A stretch of 64,000 bases of DNA from Lumbricus terrestris (lineage: Eukaryota > Annelida > Clitellata > Crassiclitellata > Lumbricidae). The notes under the pieces were generated by a model. The model did no database searches. It saw nothing but the letters and a program-made list of their open reading frames with translations, and was not told where the DNA came from. The stretch covers positions 58,495,906 to 58,559,905 of the forward strand of contig OX457038.1 of the NCBI GenBank assembly GCA_949752735.1, written 5' to 3'. Positions within the stretch are counted from its first letter, which is position 1; each line of letters opens with the position of its first letter. The position numbers were made by a program, and so were the translations under genes. Shown here piece by piece: positions 1 through 10,905 of the stretch.

Positions 1-633
1 ATCGTGAGTGAAACTTTAAAATTGTACCACTCCGTTCACTGCTATGCAGTGGTTAAAGTGGTTTGGTTGAGCAGTGGGAAAGCTAAAGAAGAGTTTTATT
101 GGAATGCATGTGTTTCCAGCGTTCCAAGCAGGTGAGCAGTGGGAACGCAGGCAAAGAATACCGAGAGCAGTGGGAACGCCGTCACCACGCGTTCCCACCC
201 ACTTTAAACCCTACATGCTGCTATGGGACAGTGCAAGGCAAACGCGCGCACGCACGGACGTATGCATGGTACGGATTCTAGAGTTGAAGCAAACGCGTAC
301 GGCAAACTTCCCGTATCACATTTTGGTATATTTGTCATATTAAGTAGGCCTGCTCATAAAAAAAACTGCAAACATCGTGACTCGATCACCACAAATCAAA
401 ACCTTATCACTCCATCAAGACAACTAAAATGGCCACATCCGCGCTTGACTTCCGAAATAAACGCAAACCTTGCGCTTACGAGTCTCATTCAGAGGTCCAT
501 CTGCACCCAGGCCTCCATTTTTCAGCATAATTTTACAATTTGGACGAGATCGTATTTCCTGAATTCAATACCACTATATAGCCTATGTATACATTGGTCA
601 ATGGTCATCATCTATTGTTTCGATTAACTTCAG

Positions 634-796
634 ATCGCTGATGCTATGAGCTTCATGGAAAAGAACAGATGTATGCATCGCCAGCTGGCGGCTGCAAACA
701 TTCTCATCGGAGAGAATTTTCAAGTAAAAGTCGCCAATTTTGAAATGGCTATCTTCGTGGACGAAATTGGAAAGCACGGAACGTTCTCTGACCCCT
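634..796 (+). CDS. Tyrosine pseudokinase, exon with catalytic-loop and DFG-equivalent regions
   Basis: Seen: an open exon of 163 nt preceded by an AG acceptor (631-633) and followed by a consensus GTAAGT donor (797). It encodes 54 residues plus one base, ending in phase 1. The translation aligns by eye with subdomains VIa-VII of Src/Abl-type tyrosine kinases: a 'IADAMSFME' helix, then the catalytic loop, then 'ANILIGENFQVKV'. Odd: the catalytic Asp of HRD is Gln (HRQ, codons 676-684) and the metal-binding DFG is NFE (736-744), while the loop Asn (AAAN) remains. Known: these two aspartates are needed for phosphotransfer in nearly all kinases. Inference: a catalytically inactive pseudokinase that acts as a scaffold or allosteric partner. 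The SH3/SH2 region and N-lobe must lie upstream of the window. A dead gene copy is less likely, because three successive exons keep frame and splice sites. Confidence 0.8.
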
Positions 797-819
797 GTAA
801 GTAAACTGCATCGAAAGCA

Positions 820-990
820 GGGGCGGATACAGAAATTTTCGAAGGGGGGAGGCAAATTTTCGGTGATCTTTGCCCGAAAAATCTGATGGTTTTTTTTAGT
901 CGTTTGGTCGAAATGTCTGGAAAATGTACCAAAATAACTTATGACCTTTTTTAGTCATCAGTCTTCCTATTCCTATGGCCTTTCTAGAAA
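820..990. mobile_element. Unpaired hAT-type left end with shared internal module
   Basis: The sequence CAGGGGCGGATACAG followed by a G-run resembles hAT terminal repeats in this window. It is followed by the AGTCATC/GAAAT module seen in other elements here. No matching right end or target duplication was found, so the boundaries are approximate. Confidence 0.35.
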
Positions 991-1564
991 TTCTAGTATA
1001 TATCCTACTTTTCTCTCCCGCTGCATTGATTTAATGACTTGTTTAAACCAAATGGGCATGGGCGCCGACTCTGCGAGGCCCGTGAGTGCTCAGCACCACC
1101 AGAAATTGGCCATGCGAGGCCCGCCCTATGCTGGGCACCACCAGAAATCAGCCATCAAGATGTGCTTTTTATGATATTATTTCTCTGTTGGCGTTGCTTA
1201 TCTATAAAAATCATTGCGTTTTTTACATATTTTCTTTTATCTCAGTAAGTCTACCTTAATATTACTCCAGTTTTACTCCGTCCGGTAGTCTGAACAGTGG
1301 CGGCGCCAGACACTTTTTGTAGCCAGGGCATAGTCAGGGCAGTCATACAAGTAACCAGGACATAGGCCTATAATAATTTGGCGTCACCGTGCTTGCCATA
1401 AATCACCATTTATGTCACAGCTGATTTTTCCACTTGATCTGGGTTTTTTGCCTTCGTCTGGGTTTCTGGCTTGTTTTGAGACAAAATCTGGTTTCATTTA
1501 AAATTTTCAATTATACTTGACCATTTTTATTTACAACGCATGAATATTCTGTGCACTGAGCAAT

Positions 1565-1624
<60 letters not shown>
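1565..1624. repeat. (ATC)n microsatellite
   Basis: About 20 uninterrupted copies of ATC lie inside the hAT element at 1295-3058. Confidence 0.95.
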
Positions 1625-1626
<2 letters not shown>

Positions 1627-2689
1627 TAGGCTCAGCGCCCGTAGGAGTCCGACGCCACTCTCTGTCTGAGTCTGTCTCGCGTCATATTGCCCAGCTTCAA
1701 CCAGTCCGGTCAGCAGGTCTGCTCCACACCATTAACATCTTGGAGCAGCTATAGACCACCTTGCCTGAATGAAGAGAATATTGGGAGAGAGGCATGAAGA
1801 ACAACCTGGGTCAATGCCCGTATGTGTCACACGCTCTCTCCTCCAACTCTCTCCACCGGTCTGTCCTGACCAGCCTGTGCATGTCTGCCCCACTTCATGA
1901 CACCTTGAAGCATCTGGGTCACTATGCCACTTGTGCCGTGGTTTTTGCGGATTTCAATCGTCTTGTTCTTTTACTGCCAACGTATCGCCACCCATCTGGC
2001 AAACCTTCCTCCTTAGGACCGGCACTGGGACGTTGTTGGTTCCCTGTGGCAGAGGATGGATGCAGTTTAACGTCGTGCCCAGGACCAGGACTGAGCAATA
2101 TACATTGTATTTATATTGAAATTCAAAGTAAACTGGTTGTACTACATAATTTTTTCCACGACTCATTTGACGATCATTTTATTAAAACTTTCTTCCAAAA
2201 TATCTTAAATCCAACATAGGCCTAATTTGAATAAAGCGGGTCTAAAATCGCTGATATAGAATTTAATAGTCCGGACTTTTCTGGGTTTTTTCATAACGAA
2301 ATCTGAGTTTATTTCTGAAACCTCGGTGGCAACACTGTAAACCACCCACTCTACACTATTAGGGTTGACTGGTCATAGGATCAGATGGGCGAAGTCATAA
2401 ACCGAGGACTTTTTGACATTTTGGAAAGCAAATGATGCAAATCTTATAGATCTTATAGACTAATCTCAGTGACTTAGTGAAGTATATATTGCAAATTTTC
2501 TTTCGAGTAGGATTTGGAAAGTAAAATGTTCAGCAAACAAGGTTACTGAGTTAGGCATAGGCCTATAGGCCTAGGCTAGTTCAATTGCTTACGCAAATGC
2601 TTACGCTTCATTTGAAAAACGATCAAAGCGACAGTTGGGCTTATGCTGTTAGTTATAAACGGTAATGTAAATAAACAGCCACAGAATTT

Positions 2690-3040
2690 TTGCCCTAGGC
2701 CTACCAGAGCCTTTGCCCTGCCAAGGCTGCCATAACTTTTGTCACGCCAGAATTTTGACTTGCCAGAAATTTTTCTCTCCCTGAATTTTTCCCTATCAGA
2801 ACTTTTGCCAAAATTCTGACCAACAACAGTTTCTGCCCTGCCAGAACTTTTCCCTGCCAGAACAGTTGCCCTGCCAGAATTTTGCCCTGGCAGAACTTTT
2901 GCACTGACAATAGTTTTGCCATGCCAAGAAACAATATGCCCGAACAAATTGTGGCAATGCAAATAGTCTGGCAGGGCAGCGACCAGGGCAGCAGCCAGGG
3001 CAAAGGCTTTTTTACCAGGGCATTTGCCCTGCCATGCCCT
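2690..3040. repeat. Degenerate short tandem repeat of TTTTGCCCTGCCAGAA type
   Basis: At least ten imperfect copies of a 15-20 bp motif around GCCCTGCCAGAA occur toward the right terminus of the hAT element. They account for the long but meaningless open frame on the - strand here. Confidence 0.75.
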
Positions 3041-3669
3041 GGCGTAGCGCCGCCACTGAGTCTGAACTCCATACCTATACGAGGAAAATCTCAAAACCTC
3101 GCTCATTCGATCCGCTTCAGTCATTTTTTTTATTACGGGCGAAGGCGACGGTTTGAATGACTGTTTCTTTTTTTATTGTAGACCTACATGCTGGGTTATA
3201 TAATGATCATCACTGCGCGAAAATCACCTCACAGCATCACAAAAGCTGGATACTGTTTTGTCTGCGTTAATTAACAAATCAGCCTTGACTAAATTGTCTG
3301 CGAAAAATATTTGAAAAACTGTCTTCCACAATGTTAATATTGGCTCACTAAAATTAATAGTGGCTAATGTAGACAGAAATTTTGATTTCTTGTGCAAAAT
3401 TTGAGTCTGTTGAGAGTTGTCCTAATTAGGGGAGAGTGCTCCAAGATGCCCATGCTAACGAAGATTGTGCTTTTCTTCTGTGTGGATTCCAAGAAAAGTA
3501 CATGCCAAGAGTTATATTTTTTTAAGCAGTTGGAAAGAACATTTATTGAGATATTAAATCATATCTTTAAAAATGAAATAATGGGACATTTTGATGAGAT
3601 AACAGCTCAAAATGTCACTATTTCATGTTGTGCGGAAATTTTTTAGACAACGGAAAGGATGCTTTTCAA

Positions 3670-3861
3670 GTCTCAAACCACGACAATTTCGTAAAAATTA
3701 CAGCCTAAGATGCTGCCATCGCAGTGTGGCAAGAAAAAAAATCGAAAATGGTTAGGAGCACAGGCATCTCCTCCCCAAGCCCCTTCCGCCCTTCCCCGCT
3801 CGGCGATCGTCCTTTGACCGCGAGTTCGTGCCCTAAAACCATGAACAAGTCTCTGCCTATG
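3670..3861. mobile_element. Partial hAT-like element, right end
   Basis: It ends in TCTCTGCCTATG, nearly the same terminus as the right end of the element at 5205-5485. The interior resembles the GCTGCCATTGCAATGTGG repeat at 4530-5070. I could not pair it with a left end. Confidence 0.35.
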
Positions 3862-4529
3862 AACAGAGGTCATTTCACTCACTCTACTATAAAAAAGGCT
3901 GAAAAATGTTTCCCCGCGCTCACGCGCGGATTTCTTTCACATTCGTTTGGGCACCCACACTCTTCGGGTCAACTCGGCGCCTATGCTTGAAATGGGGGCA
4001 CGTCCCATGCACTTTTTAAATGGGGGCGTGGCCGGATTGGCCCCTGGATCTGACCCCTGATCGAAAGAGTCTACTTCTAATGGTAAATAATTGAAATAAA
4101 ACTTAACAACTAGGCTAACTATCAATTTGTCTGCCAGACAAAAATAATTATCTTTGTCTGTAGGCCCATAGTAGGCTACTCTTTAGCAGACAAATTATAT
4201 ATAATTAGCCTGATGGAACATTCCTGTAAAACATTCCGTCAGAGCAACAGCCTTTCTGAACATCTCTGAACATCTTTAGGGAGCACGCTATAGGTTCCTC
4301 AATGTTAGACCTTAGCCTACCGACAGTGTTTAATCTAGACGTCTCTGTGGGGAAAAGTTCCCCCCCATGATTGACATTCCCCCCCCAGAAAAATTTGACG
4401 AAATGATATTGGTTTTTAGTTACTGTTTTCATCATTGTTTTACATGAAGAGTTATAATATACCGTGATTTTATTTATTTTTATATGATTATATTTACATT
4501 ATTTACTACTATAATATATGATACAATCA

Positions 4530-5070
4530 TGTTAAGATGACACCTTAAAATGCTGCCATTGCAATGTGGAAATTCAACAATTTTCTGATGGTCACTGAAA
4601 AAGTACAGCTATTTTGTTAAGCTGACCCCTTCATAAAATGCTGCCATTGTAATGTGGAACAGTGGCGGCGCCAGGATTTCAGTTTCGGGGGGGCTGAAGT
4701 TCCGCGGCAAAATTTGACATTTCCATCCGCCAAAATTTCTGACGACTTTTTTTAGTCATCGACCTAAATCTCATGAAAATTTTCCATTTTCGCCGCTAAA
4801 ATTTCTGACGACCTTTTTTATTATTTTTTTAGTCATCAGCCGAAAATTTTGGATATTTCAATGTAAAATAATTAAGATGGCCATTTTTTTAGGGGGGCTG
4901 AGCCTCTTCTAGGGGGGGGAGCTTAGCCCCCCAGCACCCCTAGCGCTGCCACTAATGTGGAAATTCAAAAAGTTTCTAATGGGCCACTGAAAAAGTACAG
5001 TTATTTTGTTAAGATAACCCCTTAAAATGCTGCCATTGCAATGTGGAAATTCAAAACGTTTCTGATGGGG
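4530..5070. repeat. Degenerate tandem repeat, unit about 85 bp, split by a MITE
   Basis: Three copies of a unit run from CCTTAAAATGCTGCCATTG through TGTGGAAATTCAA to CACTGAAAAAGTACAG. The middle copy is interrupted exactly by the element at 4660-4954. A related sequence recurs near 52430-52600 inside another hAT element. Confidence 0.75.
4660..4954. mobile_element. Short hAT element (MITE), 295 bp
   Basis: It begins CAGTGGCGGCGCCAGG and ends GCGCTGCCACTA, one base off a perfect inverse. The perfect duplication ATGTGGAA is at 4652-4659 and 4955-4962. It contains two copies of the AGTCATC...CCATTTTCGCCGC module. It inserted into the tandem repeat at 4530-5070. Confidence 0.88.
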
Positions 5071-5204
5071 AGGGGCGCATCCTCTCCCCATAACCCACCC
5101 CCTCCCAGTCTCAACGCTACGCGCATCACAAGCATCCTTCGGACGCTCAATTGTCCTCCCCCCCCAGAAACCTCAATCCCCCCCCAGAGGAGGAGGACTA
5201 GATT

Positions 5205-5485
5205 CATGGGCGGAGACCTAGGGGGGACAGGGGGGACGGTCCCCCCAATGAAGGTGTTGGGGACGGCCCATGCATTTGTCCCCCTTCCCAATTGTTGAGC
5301 GTCAAGACTAAAAACAGGTCATCAACTTTTTTGGCGGCGAAAAGAGAAATTTTTTCGAGATTTCGCTGGTCGTCAGAAATTTTGGTCGGCAAAAGATGGA
5401 AATTTTCTGCGCCATTCGTCCGTCAAAAAATATCGCGTCTTTTCGTCCCACCCCCTCCAAGTCTCCGCCCAGGTCTCTGCCTATG
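5205..5485. mobile_element. Short hAT element, 281 bp
   Basis: The ends CATGGGCGGAGACCT and AGGTCTCTGCCTATG are imperfect inverses. The 8-bp duplication ACTAGATT lies at 5197-5204 and 5486-5493. The body is rich in C- and G-runs and contains the GACGACC/CGTCAGAAATTTTGG module. Confidence 0.87.
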
Positions 5486-5599
5486 ACTAGATTAAACACT
5501 GGCCTACCGATGGGCTTCTATTATAAACCTGTAAAATTATAAAGTACGAATCCACAAAATTATTAATTTTCTGTCGTCATTTTGTTGTCTATTCCAAAG

Positions 5600-5737
5600 A
5601 TGAGATGATCCAAAGTCCCATTAAAACCCAGTCACCCGAAGTGATCCAGTCGCAGCAATGGACGACAAAGAACGATGTCTGGTCGTTCGGAATTCTTCTC
5701 TACGAAATACTGACACACGGAGCAGAACCATATCCCG
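5600..5737 (+). CDS. Tyrosine pseudokinase, exon with APE-equivalent and DVWSFG helix
   Basis: Seen: a 138-nt exon between an AAAG acceptor (ending 5599) and a GTATTT donor (5738). The two leading bases complete the phase-1 codon of the exon at 634-796, and the exon itself ends in phase 1. It encodes the activation-segment end (SPE in place of APE) and the strongly conserved 'DVWSFGILLYEILTHG' F-helix followed by PYPG, as in Src, Abl and Frk-type kinases. The structural core of the C-lobe is therefore intact even though the catalytic residues in the preceding exon are replaced. The intron between the two exons is about 4.8 kb and holds three hAT elements. Confidence 0.85.
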
Positions 5738-5776
5738 GTATTTATAATCACCTCTGAACTCATCATTCCGCATATA

Positions 5777-6800
5777 CAGGGTGGGCCAAAAATATCCCCC
5801 CTAGATATTTTGCCCATATCTTGACCAAAAGTAAGAATTTCAAAATGAAATTTTTCAGGCTTATAGACAATTCATATTTACACATCATGGTCAGATTTCA
5901 TCAAAATATTTCAAACAGAACAAAAGTTATAATTATCACTTTTAGTGAGGCCACCCACCGTTTTTTCACGATTCAAAAACGCGACGCAACAAAAAGTAAC
6001 ATAAAACCGATCTAATTATTCTGGCCAATATCTTGGCCAGAAGTAATTTGACGATTCAGAGGCGTAACGCAGAAAAAAGTATCAAAAACACGATTTTATT
6101 ACGTCTCATCTCAAATAATTGTTATCAAATAGCCTTCATATAGCCAGATGATCATTATTATTACTATTTAAAAGAGAAACAGGGTAACAGCACAACAGCG
6201 CGTCGCTGAGAAGTCACTTAGCAAGATGACAATCAAATTGGTAAATAAGGAATTTATCAGATTAATCAACAGGTCAATCAAGAACTTTGCAAAGAGACTC
6301 AAAAGAAGTTTTGGCACGGGTGGTGGGCACATTGAACACAAGTCGTGAAACACTACCAAGTTCATTTGACAACAGTTATTTGAGATGAGACTTAATAAAA
6401 TCGTGTTTTTGTTACTTTTTGTTGCGTTTCGTTTTTGGATCGTCCAAAAACGGTGGGTGACCTTTTTGTTCTGCTTGATATGTTTTGATGAAATCTGACC
6501 ATCATGTGTAAATATGAATTGTCTTTGAGCCTGAAAAATTTCATTTCGAAATTCTTACCTTTGGCCAAGATATTGGCAAAAAACCTAATTTTTGGCGTTT
6601 CATTTTTGAATCGTCAAAAATGGGGGGGTGGCCTCACTAAAAGTGGTGCAACTTTTGTGGTGTTTGAAATATTTTTATGAAATCTGGCCATCGTGTGTAA
6701 ATATGAATTGTCTTTAAGCCTGTAAAATTTCATTTCAAAATTCTTACTTCTGGCCAAGATATTGGCAAAAAACTAGGGTGGTCTTTTTTGGACCACCCTG
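5777..6800. mobile_element. Mariner/Tc1-like element, 1,024 bp, TA duplication
   Basis: The ends CAGGGTGGGCCAAAAA and TTTTTTGGACCACCCTG are inverses, flanked by TA on both sides. Long subterminal inverted segments carry AAACGGTGGGTGGCC and TTGGCCAAGATATTGGC units. The middle (6168-6330, + strand) can be read as a C-terminal transposase-like remnant ending 'GTGGGHIEHKS' followed by a stop. That resembles the GGHFEH ending of many mariner-type transposases. No full transposase is present. It lies in the intron between the second and third kinase exons. A related copy is at 62084-63249. Confidence 0.8.
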
Positions 6801-7137
6801 TATTGCTGTTTACTTTTTGATATTTTTTGCCATATTAAGTACAAAATTGGGACGCAAAATGCCTCTGGGAGAATTGTTTATGTCTGGGTTTTAAGACTGT
6901 AGGCTAAGTCTCAGATTTTTGTCATTAAAAATACATGCATTCTTACTTTAGCGGAGCAACTGCATTCAGCTAAATTCTTACAATATTACTTCATTCATTT
7001 GTAATGTAATAATTATATGTCATTATACGTTCATACTGCCGTCTTGCATCTAATGTTTCACGCGCACTTAGAAGCAGAGCCTACAGACGTAAGGGCGACA
7101 CGTACAATAAGCATATGCTAATTTCTTTAATTTTAAG

Positions 7138-7335
7138 GAATGACAAACGAGAAAGTGGCGACTGTTGTGCGAACAACTTACAAATTGCCGTCACCCGCTG
7201 GAAGCTACAAGTGTGCGGAGAAAAGATTGGATACCATCATGCGTTGCTGCTGGCACAAGAAACCGGACAGACGACCGACATTCGAGTACTTGTTGAAGTT
7301 CTTCCGAGAATACTTCGCGCATGAAGACGGTCAAA
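7138..7335 (+). CDS. Tyrosine pseudokinase, last kinase exon (end of C-lobe)
   Basis: Seen: an acceptor at 7136-7137, then 'GMTNEKV', and further on 'CCWHKKPDRRPTFEYLLKFF' and 'EYFAHEDGQ'. This matches the final helices of Src-family kinases (subdomains X-XI, CW...RPTFE...EDYF). The exon enters in phase 1, completing the glycine of PYPG. A GTAAGA donor at 7336 would end it in phase 1. If the donor is not used, translation reads on to a stop at 7386-7388 with an unremarkable tail of 17 residues. Src family kinases have a regulatory tyrosine tail just after this point, and no tyrosine is present in either the read-through tail or the first residues of the downstream exon. Inference: the tail regulation of Src kinases is absent. 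Confidence 0.85.
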
Positions 7336-7448
7336 GTAAGACAGAAAAACACAAGAATTCAATGTTACGACAGGATAACAGCAAATAACGGCCATCGCTG
7401 TAGGCCTACATCCTGATGAGGGCCATTTATTAGTTCGGATCAGCCTGA

Positions 7449-7508
7449 ATGATGATGACGATGATGATGATGACGACGTACGACGACGACGACGACGACG
7501 ATGATGAT
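7449..7508. repeat. (GAT)n/(GAC)n microsatellite
   Basis: This is a run of GAT and GAC trinucleotides just 3' of the last kinase exon. It generates poly-Asp and poly-Ser shadow frames. Confidence 0.9.
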
Positions 7509-7652
7509 CATGAAGGCCATAACGATGATGACAATAATAGTAGCAATAAGTATGATATAGTAATAATAGCAACTAACAGCCATACAATAACCATAATTAT
7601 TATAAATTATATTTTATTCATTGGATGCAGTAGAGCTTATAGTTGAAACCTG

Positions 7653-9135
7653 GGTATCCGGACGTTTCATCCCAGGACAATTCATCCAGTGGACGTTTCA
7701 TCCCAGGACGTTTCATCCCAGGACGATTCATCCAGTGAACGATTCATCCAGTGGACGTTTCATCCCCGGACGTTTCATCCTCGGACGATTCATCCAGTGG
7801 ACGCAATGTTAAGTGCGCCACAAATGGGCAATTACCCGAAGATATATCAGGACATTCACCCTTCCGCATCCTGCAACAGCACGTCTCTACCGACCAATTA
7901 AAGTCGCCATCGGTTAATTAATCTATCTAAAACTATAAAATACAAGTTGCAACGGGAGGTTAATAAAAAATCTACTCATCCACGCGACCGATTTTTTCAA
8001 ATAATTTACAAAACAACTTCTTAGCACCCACGAAAAACACTATCGGGATTCGCGATCCAAAAATCTTACCTTTTCTCGAGCTTGAAATTTTTTATTTTAT
8101 ATCGCAATGCTAACGCGTGTGTTTAATATACGACGCCATTTATTTGCATACAACCATCATTATCAACAGACCATCGATGATATATTGATGATTGAAACCA
8201 GTACATTAATGACGTCATGGCCGATTTTAAAATGATAGCGCTTTATCCGTTAATTAATATCTATAGCGTGTCGTATGTATCAGAAGCCTATTTAAGACGC
8301 AATAATTTTGGCAGATCGGTTTTCAATGAACCAATAGATTTTTAACCTCATTTTTCGCCGAGGGCAGATCTTTTGGCATGCGGTTTCGCAAAAATGCTGA
8401 CTATAGCGTAAACATTGGCGGGTGGCAGCTGGCAGCTGGGTTGGACCGAAAACATAAATTTCACGGGCAACGCGGGCACTCAAAGTGGTTGGACCGGGTT
8501 GGGCCCGATGGAAGACGGCGAGGTGACTCAGGTGAGAAGGGCGATGTAGGAGCGGTGTCAGGCGTGGCGGGGGACGAAAACAGAAATTTTCCAGGCGTGG
8601 GAGCGTGGTCAGACGTGACTGTGAACAAAATCTGAAATGTCCCGGGCAACGCCGGGTAATTCAGCTAGTTTAGAAATAAAATTCAAAGCGTTCTAGCAAG
8701 TAGCCTGCTGTTCGAACTTAAGCGTGTGCCATGTGGTTTTGTTAAACGTTGTTGTCTGAGCTGATACCACTGTTCATTGGCATTCGTACTGTGGTATACA
8801 GAATTCTAAACAACGGCCAATTGAACGTACAACAGTTACTCTAAGCGGTCGACACTTTAATAGGTGATGATAGAACAATAGAACATGTTACTCTTCACCG
8901 GGACGTTGTATTACCCTGCCGACTAATGAACAAAATTTAATATGTTCTAAATAAATCGTCCGTGGATGAACCGTCCGGGGATGAACCGTCCGGGGATGAA
9001 ACGTCCACTGGATGAATCGTCCACTGGATGAATCGTCCGGGGATGAAACGTCCGGGGATGAACAGTCCACTGGATGAATCGTCCGGGATGAACCGTCCGG
9101 GGTTGAATCGTCCTGGGATGAAACGTCCTAGAATC
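7653..9135. mobile_element. DNA element with inverted subterminal minisatellites, 1,483 bp
   Basis: The flanking 8-bp duplication GAAACCTG lies at 7645-7652 and 9136-9143. Just inside each end is an array of 13-15 bp units (GGACGTTTCATCCCA and variants), forward at 7660-7803 and inverted at 8955-9130. The outermost bases are GGTATCCGGACG and, inverted, GATTCTAGGACG. The superfamily is unclear: hAT, Mutator and others give 8-9 bp duplications, but the ends are not CA...TG. It carries a Helitron-like end inside (8641-8669). Confidence 0.75.
8400..8669 (+). mobile_element. Helitron-like 3' terminus
   Basis: The segment ends CCCGGGCAACGCCGGGT, a hairpin-capable sequence, followed by ...CTAGT (8665-8669). 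The same combination occurs at 37615-37643. A terminal hairpin plus CTAGT is characteristic of Helitron/Helentron-type elements. The 5' boundary is approximate. Confidence 0.5.
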
Positions 9136-9143
9136 GAAACCTG

Positions 9144-9531
9144 AGAATGACAAACTAAAGGGCATTTTAAGGTCATCAGATTTTTCGACGACCAAGACGA
9201 AAACCTTTCCCCAAAATCGAAATTTTTGGCCCCCCCCTTCGAAAATTCCTGTATCTACCCTTGGGTGATGCCATTATGTTTTTACTGTTGCGATACTCAT
9301 GCTGCTGTCTACTGCCGTTATTGTAGCAGCTGCTACAAAGCGTTTGCGCTAGAAAACTAGCCGCTGGCGCTCCTACTCTCAGTCGCACGTGCTCTGCTCA
9401 TCTAACACGGTCTGTACAGATGTCAATCATCCACCACTGACTTCATTGCTTACCACCGCACTTAATTTTGCTACATGTAGAGGTCTGATCAATGGAAGAG
9501 TTAATTATATTGATGTAATTATTCTTACTTA
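9144..9531. other. Intronic spacer between two transposons
   Basis: It contains a hAT-like right-end remnant near 9230-9265 (C-run then CCTGTATCTACCC). I see nothing else here. Confidence 0.4.
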
Positions 9532-10868
9532 CAGTGCCAGATTAACTATGGCGCAACTGGCGCACTTGCGCCAGGCCTTCTTTCGGGGGTAAAAATTTGA
9601 AAAACATTGAGAAATCCGATTATCCGATCGAATTTGTTTATATAAGCCACAGTCCGGCTTATTTAAAATGTTTAATTTCTAAAACAAGCATTGCATATAA
9701 AATTTGGTGGCATTATAAAAACAGGCCTTCTACAGTACTGCTACTATAATGATGACGTACTAATTAATTGTGTACTTAATGATGACGTATGACGTAATCA
9801 ATTTATGCGCGGATCGACCCCATCACCAAATAAAATATAGATATGCGTACGGTACAGACGACACAGTGTATGTTCCATGTAATATTATTATCTACTATTT
9901 AGTGTTTATGTAGCTAAGCTGCTTATTTCTTTTTTTAATTTTAATTTTTAAACAAATAAAATATGTAGGCCTAAAGAAAATGAAGAAATTTGAGTCCGGT
10001 TGGCAGAAACGTCAAAGAAAACGCGAACTTGAAGAGGTATAGGCAAACAGCAACGTGGTAGTATTGATAAATTTTTGGCAGTAAAAACACGAGAAGTGCC
10101 GCAATTTATAGATGGTGTCGACTCAGCGTCAGAAGCTGGATGCAGTTCAGGCTTAGGCCGCTCAGCAGTGTCAGCACTAATGCCAAAAACAGACACCCTT
10201 GATTTCAGCAATGATATCATTGATATGCCTAAATCTGAAACTACCATAGATCTACCATTAAAACAAGAGAATCAATCTGTTGGAAACGTGCCACAAACAG
10301 ATGCTGCTCTGTGGACTATACATGAAGATTTGGTCAGTTATTGGCTGCAGATGGGACCTGAACCATGTCGTAATCAAGATGGCATGTACTCTAAATCCAT
10401 AAAACAACATGGAAATAAAGTAAAATTGAATAGTAGCAAAAGAAAACCAAACGATTTTGCTTTTTTTACGATCATACCATTTAAAACGCATAAAATCATC
10501 TTTGAGGTCAACAATGGGCCAGGACAGATTGGCAAATTTAACTCTTTTGAACATTGAGTCGGAAATCTTGACAGATCTTGACTTTCAAGATATCATTGAT
10601 TCTTTCTCTACTTTAAAAGCGCGAAGGAAAGACTTTTAAACTCGACGAACATTTTTGAACAGTTGAACTGTAACAAGTAAGCTTAAAATTAAAAAATCTC
10701 CTATGATCCTATCACAGCTTCATTTTGTGTTCATAAATTATTAAAGTATGCTTTTCTATATAATTAATTTCCCCCCCCCCATTTTTTGATAATTTGATTG
10801 GATAGAGGGCCTACTTTAGTTTTGTTGCATTGTTTGCGCCAGGCCTCTAAAAAGTTAATCCGGCACTG
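9532..10868 (+). mobile_element. hAT element with decayed transposase, 1,337 bp
   Basis: The ends CAGTGCCAGATTAACT and AGTTAATCCGGCACTG are inverted repeats with two mismatches. The perfect duplication CTTACTTA is at 9524-9531 and 10869-10876. It contains transposase remnants (see 10075-10639). Its right end lies 37 bp before the splice acceptor of the propeller exon. Confidence 0.92.
10075..10639 (+). pseudogene. hAT transposase remnant
   Basis: Two overlapping frames carry parts of a hAT transposase. The first (10075-10557) has a zinc-finger-proximal region with 'DAALWTIHEDLVSYWL' and 'GPEPCRNQDGMYSKS'. The second (10457-10639) has the hATC dimerisation segment 'SSLRSTMGQDRLANLTLL' followed by 'IDSFSTLKARRKDF'. 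The DDE catalytic core between them is deleted and the halves are in different frames, so no active enzyme is encoded. It sits between the recognised ends of the element at 9532-10868. Confidence 0.8.
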
Positions 10869-10905
10869 CTTACTTATGTAAATTTGCTGCTTCTTAATTC
10901 TTCAG

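Larger units (their letters stand above)
1295..3058. mobile_element. Nonautonomous hAT element, 1,764 bp
   Basis: The left end is CAGTGGCGGCGCCAG and the right end is the inverse, finishing GCGCCGCCACTG. The perfect 8-bp target duplication AGTCTGAA lies at 1287-1294 and 3059-3066. An 8-bp duplication with CA...TG ends is the hAT signature. No transposase is recognisable. The interior holds an (ATC)n run at 1565-1624 and, near the right end, many degenerate copies of a TTTTGCCCTGCCAGAA motif (about 2690-3040). Confidence 0.9.
797..5599 (+). other. Intron between pseudokinase exons, filled with transposons
   Basis: The interval is bounded by a consensus donor and acceptor with compatible phase. 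It contains a hAT left end near 820 without a recognised partner end, a hAT element at 1295-3058, a further hAT-like right end at 3861, a degenerate tandem repeat at 4530-5070 and two small hAT elements at 4660-4954 and 5205-5485. I see no extra coding exon. The kinase alignment is continuous across it, so none is required. Confidence 0.7.

Noticed and set aside
2576..3124. 182-codon - strand frame with repeated GQNSGRA-like units
   Set aside because: It falls on the degenerate TTTTGCCCTGCCAGAA repeats of the hAT element at 1295-3058.
3859..4130. A further complete hAT element
   Set aside because: Some end-like words (GCGCCTATG, GGGGGCGTGGCC) are present but I could not find paired ends with a duplication.
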